11,159 nt of DNA from Coriobacteriia bacterium (GTDB taxonomy: Bacteria; Actinomycetota; Coriobacteriia; Anaerosomatales; JAENZW01): the NCBI GenBank assembly GCA_029858605.1, contig JAOUET010000044.1:1-11159 (forward strand). Reading direction: 5' to 3'. Of the stretch, positions 6,101 through 11,159 are shown piece by piece. The stretch's first letter is position 1. The number at the start of each line of letters is the position of its first letter. A program made the position numbers and the translations under genes. Under the pieces are notes generated by a model. The model was not told the origin of the DNA, did no database searches, and worked only from the letters and a program-made list of their open reading frames with translations.

Positions 6101-8061
6101 GTCTTGAAGCCCTGCATGCCGCGCTGGAGCTCCTCGGCCTCCTGGTCGACGGAGCGCGCAGAGGCCACCAGCTGCTGCGCAGCGCTTGCGGACCCCGTGC
6201 TGGAGACGCTCACCTCTTGCATGGCCTTGACGATCTGCTGAGCCGCATTCTTCTGCTCGCCTGCCGCACTCGCTATCTCACGAGCTGCCGCCGTGGTCTG
6301 CGCCATCTGCTCCACGATGCTGTCGAAAGCGTCCCGCGACGTGCGACTGCCTTCCAGACCTTGCACGGCTAGCTCGGCTTGGTGTTGAGCGGTGGCGAGG
6401 AGCTGCTCGCTGGTCTTCTGGACGCTGGCGACCAAATCCTTGATGTGACCCGCCGAACTGCCTACCGACTCAGCGAGCGCCCGAATCTCGGTGGACACAA
6501 CGCCGAAGCCCATGCCGGCCTCACCGGCTCGAGCGGCTTCGATCGCGGCGTTGAGAGCCAGAATCTTCGTCTGCTCGGAGATGCTGCTTATGATGCGCGT
6601 CATTTCCGAGATGTCCTGGGCCATTTCCGCTGCGGCCTCGGCAGCTTCGCGCACGTTCGCCGCCCCCCGAGCCACCTGGTCCATTGTCATGTTGCCCGCG
6701 TCGATGGTCTCGCGACCCGACTCCGCACGCTCCAAAGCTTCCTCTGCGATGCCGAGGACGCGCTGCGCACCGTCCGCGACCGCAGTGAAAGTGCGGCTCA
6801 TCTCTTCGACCGTCGCAGTGGTCTCGGCGACCGAAGACGCCTGCCTGCCTGCACCGTCGGCGGCGGTCTCGGAGGCCACCGCGATGTCCTTCGACACGTC
6901 GCGAAGTCGCTGGATGCTGCCTGACACGTGTCCGAGGATCTGACGCAGACCGCTCGTCATGAGGTTGAACGACTCGGCCACCCTCCGAGTCTCCTTGTAG
7001 CCGTCACTCGGCACCTCGACGGTGAGGTCCCCTCCGGCAACGAAGGTCGCCGCGTCCAGTATTCCGTCGAGCGGTTTGGTCATACCTCGAGCCACGAAGA
7101 GTGCCCCGAGCACCGCAAGCGCCAACCCCAGTACGGTGATTCCTGCATACGTGCGCGCAAAGGACGCGATGGCATCGTCGTAGGGACCGAGAGCGACTCC
7201 GACCGACGCCATTCCGACGATCTGGTCGTTGGCATCGCGTATGGGCTCGTAGGCCGCAAGGTACTTCTCGCCCAGTACTTCTTCCGTCCCGCGGAACGAC
7301 CGCCCGGCGTCCAGCGTCGTCTGTCGAACCTCGGTGGGCGCCACCGGGCCCACAGCCCGGTCGCCCTGGTCGTTCGTGGTCGTCGTCGACACACGTACCC
7401 CGTACTGGAAGACACTGCTCGATCCTCCGACCTTCGCTACCACCGAATCGACGTACGGCGTGCGTTTCTTGAGAGAATCGATGACCGCTACTGCTCCGTC
7501 ACCTGCGGCAAGCGGGGCCAGCGTCACGATCGACAGCGCTCCCCGCTCCTCTCCGGCTGATGTCGTGCCGTCAGGCGTCTCCTCGACCGTCACGGCAAGA
7601 TCGGTCGAGAGATCCAGCGCAGTCAGCTCGGATTCGGGCACGATGCCGAAGAGCGACGTCGCAGCCGAAACCCCGGGCGACTCGCGAAGAGCGTCCCACT
7701 CGGCCAGGTGCGGTTGCGAGCCGGTGCTCGAGGCCACCACTACGCCTGCCTCATCCACAACCATGACGGCCGTGGCGTCGAGGATGTCTGCCTGCGACGA
7801 CAGGACTCGGTCGGTGACATCGTCGGATGCCAGCGCCTCATCGAGAGCGATCGCGCGAAGTTGCTGCAGACGATCGTCGCTGATGTCTCGGAGGCCGGAC
7901 TGCGCGACTCTCATGTTCGTGTCCAGCACGCGACGTGCCTCGGTCTGAAGCCCGTCGCGGTAGGAGTCGATTGCGAAGTATCCGGCGACGAGAAGAGGAA
8001 CGGCTACCGCCGCCGTGAAGGCGGCCACGAGCCACGAACGCAAGCTGAACTGTCGACGCAC
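6097..8061 (-). CDS. Methyl-accepting chemotaxis protein with an extracellular Cache-like sensor
   Basis: A 654-residue transmembrane chemoreceptor. It has a first membrane helix (about 10-33) and a large extracellular sensor (about 34-299) that looks like a Cache-type ligand-binding domain. The sensor's end, KYLAAYEPIRDANDQIVGMA (266-285), is the typical last part of such a fold. A second membrane helix follows (about 300-323), then HAMP (about 324-376), and a long coiled-coil signalling domain. The highly conserved hairpin tip is at 496-514 (EQTKILALNAAIEAARAGE), where CheA and CheW bind. No CheR/CheB-tethering pentapeptide (NWETF-like) ends the protein, which stops at QGFKT. An ATG exists upstream at 8166 but has no ribosome binding site. 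The GTG at 8061-8059 has GGAGGGG five bases before it and starts the protein just ahead of the first membrane helix, so it is preferred. The ligand is not predictable. cheB follows 75 bases downstream. Confidence 0.95.
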   Translation of the reverse strand: MRRQFSLRSWLVAAFTAAVAVPLLVAGYFAIDSYRDGLQTEARRVLDTNMRVAQSGLRDISDDRLQQLRAIALDEALASDDVTDRVLSSQADILDATAVMVVDEAGVVVASSTGSQPHLAEWDALRESPGVSAATSLFGIVPESELTALDLSTDLAVTVEETPDGTTSAGEERGALSIVTLAPLAAGDGAVAVIDSLKKRTPYVDSVVAKVGGSSSVFQYGVRVSTTTTNDQGDRAVGPVAPTEVRQTTLDAGRSFRGTEEVLGEKYLAAYEPIRDANDQIVGMASVGVALGPYDDAIASFARTYAGITVLGLALAVLGALFVARGMTKPLDGILDAATFVAGGDLTVEVPSDGYKETRRVAESFNLMTSGLRQILGHVSGSIQRLRDVSKDIAVASETAADGAGRQASSVAETTATVEEMSRTFTAVADGAQRVLGIAEEALERAESGRETIDAGNMTMDQVARGAANVREAAEAAAEMAQDISEMTRIISSISEQTKILALNAAIEAARAGEAGMGFGVVSTEIRALAESVGSSAGHIKDLVASVQKTSEQLLATAQHQAELAVQGLEGSRTSRDAFDSIVEQMAQTTAAAREIASAAGEQKNAAQQIVKAMQEVSVSSTGSASAAQQLVASARSVDQEAEELQRGMQGFKT

Positions 8062-8154
8062 TATCCCCTCCGCAGAGCTGTCACGATGGCGGAAGTCCGC
8101 GCCTATGCGGCCTACGCCAACCGGTTTCCGTGCAACGCTACGTCCCCCTCGTAG

Positions 8155-8164
8155 AGTGTAGCCC
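8155..8164 (-). promoter_or_regulatory. Candidate -10 region for the chemoreceptor gene
   Basis: GGGCTACACT on the minus strand (8164-8155) contains a -10-like TACACT, 93 bases upstream of the GTG start. The same ten bases occur at the candidate promoter of the ABC operon (4507-4498). No convincing -35 is present, so this is a weak call. No sigma-28 motif is seen in this gap. Confidence 0.22.
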
Positions 8165-8234
8165 ATGTGTTCGCGAAGATGCCGTACTGTCGTCTTGCTG
8201 GCCCGTTCGCCGCGACCTGAAACGCCACGGAACG

Positions 8235-8268
8235 AAAACAGGCCAGAGACCGTATCGCCTCTGACCTG
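8235..8268 (-). terminator. Rho-independent terminator after the initiator tRNA
   Basis: On the minus strand, a 10-bp stem (8268-8259 with 8248-8239, one U-G wobble) encloses a 10-base loop and is followed by TTTTC. It begins 9 bases after the encoded CCA end of the tRNA and would end the tRNA transcript, as well as any read-through from the Rrf2 gene. Confidence 0.88.
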
Positions 8269-8277
8269 CTAGTTTCT

Positions 8278-8354
<77 letters not shown>

Positions 8355-8360
8355 GTGTCT

Positions 8361-8411
8361 CGCACCTACGGTGCGGCTCATCACATTACCATCGGGGGTA
8401 CGAGTCCGCAA
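8361..8411 (-). promoter_or_regulatory. Promoter of the initiator tRNA
   Basis: On the minus strand, the -35 TTGCGG (8411-8406) and -10 TAATGT (8388-8383) are separated by exactly 17 bases. Transcription would start near 8376, about 20 bases before the tRNA 5' end. A 6-bp hairpin with a 3-base loop (8361-8375) lies in the short leader and may assist 5' processing. Confidence 0.65.
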
Positions 8412-8450
8412 CTACACGCTGAGACTCTGCGGGGAAGCGCGTGCGGCAGG

Positions 8451-8882
8451 CTAGGATTCCTTTCCGGCAAGCTCCTCGCCCCTCGCTATGGCGTCCGCGA
8501 GCGTCTTCGTGGCCAGTTCATCTCGAATACTCTCGTCCAACTCGATCCAAACGCCGTGGTGAATCGGGCACACGGGCTTGCGGGTGCACACGTGGTCGGC
8601 ATGCGTGCAAAGCGACATCGTTGGGGGCTCACTGACGGCCTCGAAGATGTCCAGAATCGTTATCTCTTCGGCCGGTCGAGCCAGTTCCATCCCCCCGTGA
8701 GGACCGCGGCGGGACAGCAACAGCCCGCCGTGCACCAGATCGTTGGCGATCTGTCGGGCGAAGTCGTACGGCACATCGCCAGCACGAGCCAGGAGTTGGA
8801 CTGTTGCGCGTCGACCGGGTCCCAACCGCGCCGTCTCGTACATCAGGCGTATGGCATAGTCGGTGCGCCACTGGATGGACAT
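8451..8882 (-). CDS. Rrf2-family transcriptional regulator with three iron-sulphur-type cysteines
   Basis: A 143-residue winged-helix regulator of the Rrf2 family (PF02082). The N-terminal WRTDYAIRLM (5-14), the recognition-helix region VPYDFARQIANDLVHGG (37-53), and the wing RRGPHGGMELARP (58-70) are all typical. Three cysteines, C92, C99 and C105 (spacing C-x6-C-x5-C), fall where IscR and NsrR carry their [Fe-S] ligands, so it probably senses iron-sulphur status, NO or redox state. Its targets are unknown, and no iron-sulphur assembly genes adjoin it. The frame extends 24 codons upstream, but the ATG at 8882-8880 has a GGGGGG ribosome binding site and yields the family's usual N-terminus. 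A TAGAAT -10-like hexamer (8960-8955) lies 73 bases upstream, inside an ATAT-N11-ATAT sequence that might be an autoregulatory operator. No terminator separates it from the initiator tRNA downstream. Confidence 0.93.
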   Translation of the reverse strand: MSIQWRTDYAIRLMYETARLGPGRRATVQLLARAGDVPYDFARQIANDLVHGGLLLSRRGPHGGMELARPAEEITILDIFEAVSEPPTMSLCTHADHVCTRKPVCPIHHGVWIELDESIRDELATKTLADAIARGEELAGKES

Positions 8883-8952
8883 GCGTCCCCCCGTTCTTCC
8901 ATTCCACACGAACGCAGCGGCAGACGTGCGGCAACCGGAAGCACGCACGCCC

Positions 8953-8971
8953 ATATTCTAGCGGTCTATAT
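8953..8971 (-). promoter_or_regulatory. Candidate -10 and operator of the Rrf2-family gene
   Basis: On the minus strand, TAGAAT (8960-8955) differs from TATAAT at one base. It is bracketed by ATAT at both ends of a 19-base segment. Only the outer four bases are symmetric, and no -35 is recognisable. It is compatible with autoregulated Rrf2 promoters but not diagnostic of one. Confidence 0.25.
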
Positions 8972-9116
8972 CGGCTACGCACACGCCTTCCCCAAGCGAA
9001 CTCTCGCAAAACATCACCGTATCGCCATCATTGCCGCTCGTCGGCGTATTGTGCCGTACGTCACTCCACTTGTCGCAGTAGACTAGCCGTCTGACGCGCA
9101 GGACTTCCAGCACTCT

Positions 9117-9143
9117 TAAAGCCTTCTGTGAGCACGCCGATAG
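9117..9143 (+). promoter_or_regulatory. Sigma-28 (FliA/SigD) flagellar-type promoter
   Basis: TAAAGCCT (9117-9124), an 11-base spacer, then GCCGATAG (9136-9143). The E. coli FliA consensus is TAAAGTTT-N11-GCCGATAA: 6 of 8 and 7 of 8 positions match, with exact spacing. The core shared with Bacillus SigD (TAAA-N15-GCCGATA) is matched completely. It points at the large surface-protein gene that starts at 9386, with a predicted leader of about 235 bases. No other gene lies between them. Confidence 0.6.
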
Positions 9144-9150
9144 CATATGC

Positions 9151-9385
9151 GGACGCGATTCGCCGTGTTTTCAGGGCAAATAGCGGGTTGCCCGCAGATC
9201 GGAAGCGTGGCGTCTTGACGTCCGACCGCAGTCGTTTCGGCGGGGTGGCAGCCTCAGGCTGTCACGCACAAGGGGTCACTCGTCCGAGGACCGCTGAGGG
9301 AGACGGCAGTCCATCGGGCTTGACAAGCAGGTCGGGCACGGAGGCCGACCAGAAGACAGTCTCCGAATAGAAGAAGTGAGAGCCG
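9151..9385 (+). other. Long untranslated leader with several hairpins
   Basis: No convincing gene lies here. The leader has several perfect or near-perfect hairpins. At 9174-9195 there is a pair of mutually exclusive stems (GGGCAA/TTGCCC or GCGGG/CCCGC). Others are CAGCC-TCA-GGCTG at 9249-9261, a bulged stem at 9274-9292, and a 6-bp stem (GGTCGG/CCGACC) at 9330-9350 with GGAGG in its loop. No T-tract follows any of them. It could be a structured 5' UTR or a cis-regulatory RNA, but I cannot match it to a known riboswitch class. Confidence 0.4.
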
Positions 9386-11159
9386 ATGCACCAGGAGCCC
9401 TTCAGAGGCCGCAAGGGCACACCGGGGCTTGCGAGGTATCCTCGCAGCCGAGCAGGGCGGGCACTCGAGCGTGCCACGCTCGTATTCGTCGTACTCGCAT
9501 CCATAGTCCCACTCGCGCTTCGGGCTCCCGAGTCCGCTGCGCTTACGTCGTCGACAATCACGATCGACGGCAATTTCGACGACTGGATCGGCGTGCGCGC
9601 CGATTCCGACAACGTGGCCTTCGATACGCAGGTGCCAGACGACCCGGACTGGCCCGGCCAGCCCGACCGAGACCTCTTCTACGTCAACTCCACGTTCGAC
9701 GATGACTACCTCTATTTCTGCTGGAGACGCACCGCGGGTGGAGTCAAGGCGATCTCCTTCGGCGCGTATCTGGACCTCGACGGCGATGCGCTCCTTCAGG
9801 ATACGGACCGCGTCGTCGTATGGACCGTGTCCGACCCGGCCCAACCCACGCCGGCTGCGGGGAACTACGACGCCACCGGTCGCATAGTGCACTACAACCA
9901 GGCTCGGGATGGACTCGGGGACCTCGTATATCCCGATGGCGACCCGATGGAACACTACGGTCCCCCGCCGACTTCGATGCAGAACCCTCCTGCTCCCGAC
10001 TGGCAGGACTATCGCCATGAGATCCCAAACGGAGACGGCAACACCCCCGACGGCTGGGCGCTCGGCGATCCCAGCTGGGGAGAGGACTACCCCCTCGAAA
10101 CGATGGACGCCTTCATGGACCCGGTCAGCGGCATCGAATGCGAAGCTCGCGTCGCCTGGTCCGACCTAGGCTTCGGCCCTGAAGACATACCACCGCGAAT
10201 CTCCATCCACTTCTTCTCGGGAAACGGAGAGGCCGCCGGCGTCGCCAACAAGACGAGCCTTTGGCCGGACGACTATCGCGTGGTCAGCGGCAAGATACTC
10301 GAATCCAACCGGGGGCAGGTAGAGGACAACGTCAAGTCCCTCTACTGGCTGTCCACCAAGGGACTGAGCGTGTCGCCGGACAACATCTCGGGAGCCGCTC
10401 CCGATACTACCGTGGTCTACGAGCACACGATCGCCAACAGCGGCAACGCCGAGGACACCTTCGATCTCACAGCCGTTTCATCGCAGGGATGGACCGTCGA
10501 AATCGTCGACGGAGGCGGTAGCGCGATCTCCACCGTGACCCTCTCGGCCGAGACGTCCACGACGGTCTACGTCAGGGTGACGGTCCCGGCCGACGCCGCG
10601 AACGGCACCGAAGACGTGACCGTTCTCACGGCGACTTCTCAGACCGACCCGGAAGTCACGGACAGCGCGACAGACACGACTCTGGTCGGAGCGGTCACCG
10701 TCATGCCGAACCAGTCGGGCTCGATGGCGCCCGGCGAGACAATCGAGTACACGTACACGGTCAGCAACAATGGCGGGGTGAGCGGCGTGTTCGACCTGTC
10801 GACAACGTCGACGCTCGGCTTCCCGAACTCCGTCACAGACGCGTTCGGCAACCCGCTGTCTTCGGTTTCCCTAGCGTCCACCGAGTCCACGACGGTGGTG
10901 GTGCGAGTCTCCGTGCCAAGCACAGCGACTATCGGCACGCAGGACGTCATGCGACTCACCGCCACCGAGCAGACGGACTCTGCCATCACCAGCAACGCGA
11001 CCGGCACTACGACCGTGCGTGACGGGCTCACCATCGCCCCGGACCGAGAAGCCTACGGCGGGGCGAACACGTGGGTGCAGTATACGCACACCGTGACGAA
11101 CAGCTGGCCTACATCGCGCACTATCTCACTCACCGCGGTGTCGTCGCAGGGATGGGACG
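9386..11159 (+). CDS. Large secreted or cell-surface protein with beta-sandwich repeats (partial, C-terminus cut)
   Basis: The first 591 codons of a gene that leaves the window on the right. An in-frame stop at 9377 makes the ATG at 9386 the only plausible start; the ribosome binding site (AAGTGAG) is weak. A basic N-terminus leads to a hydrophobic segment (about 31-45) and a likely signal cleavage near residues 50-55. Residues 56-300 look like an extracellular substrate- or carbohydrate-binding domain of the CBM9/DOMON sort. It opens with ITIDGNFDDW (58-67) and contains an Asp-rich, calcium-site-like stretch DLDGDALLQDTD (130-141). From about 326, three similar units of roughly 110 residues begin (about 326, 436 and 547), each with a YxHTI/YTVSN-type strand and a VRVTVP or VRVSVP strand. 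They resemble NEW3, DUF11 or CARDB-like Ig-fold repeats. TAVSSQGW occurs identically in the first and third units. The function is probably adhesion or polymer binding at the cell surface. A sigma-28 promoter upstream suggests co-expression with motility genes. Confidence 0.88.
   Translation, partial: MHQEPFRGRKGTPGLARYPRSRAGRALERATLVFVVLASIVPLALRAPESAALTSSTITIDGNFDDWIGVRADSDNVAFDTQVPDDPDWPGQPDRDLFYVNSTFDDDYLYFCWRRTAGGVKAISFGAYLDLDGDALLQDTDRVVVWTVSDPAQPTPAAGNYDATGRIVHYNQARDGLGDLVYPDGDPMEHYGPPPTSMQNPPAPDWQDYRHEIPNGDGNTPDGWALGDPSWGEDYPLETMDAFMDPVSGIECEARVAWSDLGFGPEDIPPRISIHFFSGNGEAAGVANKTSLWPDDYRVVSGKILESNRGQVEDNVKSLYWLSTKGLSVSPDNISGAAPDTTVVYEHTIANSGNAEDTFDLTAVSSQGWTVEIVDGGGSAISTVTLSAETSTTVYVRVTVPADAANGTEDVTVLTATSQTDPEVTDSATDTTLVGAVTVMPNQSGSMAPGETIEYTYTVSNNGGVSGVFDLSTTSTLGFPNSVTDAFGNPLSSVSLASTESTTVVVRVSVPSTATIGTQDVMRLTATEQTDSAITSNATGTTTVRDGLTIAPDREAYGGANTWVQYTHTVTNSWPTSRTISLTAVSSQGWD

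Noticed and set aside
8062..8166. An N-terminal extension of the chemoreceptor from the ATG at 8166
   Set aside because: There is no ribosome binding site there, the added residues are not receptor-like, and a GTG with GGAGGGG sits at the expected place before the first membrane helix.
8968..8975. A second GCCGATAT (sigma-28 -10-like) on the minus strand upstream of the Rrf2 gene
   Set aside because: No TAAA-like -35 occurs at the required distance, so it is probably chance.
9174..9262. A cyclic di-GMP (GEMM) riboswitch, suggested by AGGGCAAA and GCGGGTTGCC words in the surface-protein leader
   Set aside because: The two words overlap one hairpin instead of forming opposite ends of the aptamer, and the conserved GCAAAGCC core and tetraloop-receptor parts are missing.
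9320..9325. A TTGACA -35 close to the surface-protein gene
   Set aside because: No -10-like hexamer exists 16-18 bases downstream; the region there is GC-rich (GGCCGA).
9128..9370. An 80-residue plus-strand frame in the gap before the surface protein
   Set aside because: It starts with GTG inside the predicted promoter, has no ribosome binding site and shows no recognisable or protein-like pattern.
9254..10018. A 254-residue minus-strand frame
   Set aside because: It lies opposite the surface-protein gene, whose domain pattern and signal segment are clearly real; the antisense frame is a product of high GC.

Overview
The window is a GC-rich stretch of bacterial chromosome. It looks like a free-living actinobacterium, possibly in or near the class Coriobacteriia. 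That placement is inferred from base composition, strong GGAGG-type ribosome binding sites, an initiator tRNA with an encoded CCA, and the gene mix. It was not tested by any search. No phage, insertion sequence, CRISPR array or defence locus is visible. The gene content is mostly ordinary housekeeping, transport and signalling.

Layout, left to right. Nearly everything up to 8882 is on the minus strand. At 1-592 is the start of a multi-pass membrane protein, cut by the window edge and weakly reminiscent of CcmC/CcsA haem-handling proteins. At 672-1169 is a DUF427 protein. At 1285-4456 is a tight three-gene ABC exporter operon, with one ATPase and two different ABC-2 (NatB-like) permeases joined by two 4-base ATGA overlaps. 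At 4701-5249 is a small secreted protein of unknown function, followed by a textbook terminator with a UUCG loop. At 5389-8061 is a chemotaxis pair: a transmembrane methyl-accepting receptor and, downstream, a CheB methylesterase that lacks the usual receiver domain. At 8278-8354 is an initiator tRNA-Met with its own promoter and terminator. At 8451-8882 is an Rrf2-family regulator with three cysteines placed as in iron-sulphur members such as IscR and NsrR.

After a gap of about 500 bases, the strand switches. A large plus-strand surface protein starts at 9386 and runs off the right edge. It has an N-terminal membrane anchor or signal, a calcium-site-like extracellular domain, and a row of roughly 110-residue beta-sandwich repeats. 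The gap contains a very good match to a flagellar sigma-28 promoter (TAAA-N15-GCCGATA) pointing at this gene, which would tie the surface protein to the motility programme. With the receptor and CheB nearby, this is the most interesting link in the window, but it is an inference from sequence alone.

How the parts may work together: the receptor would sense an extracellular small molecule through its Cache-like domain, and CheB would tune its methylation. The kinase and coupling proteins (CheA, CheW, CheR) are not in the window. The ABC operon, DUF427 gene and membrane protein may form one loosely spaced transcription unit, but their functions are not obviously related.
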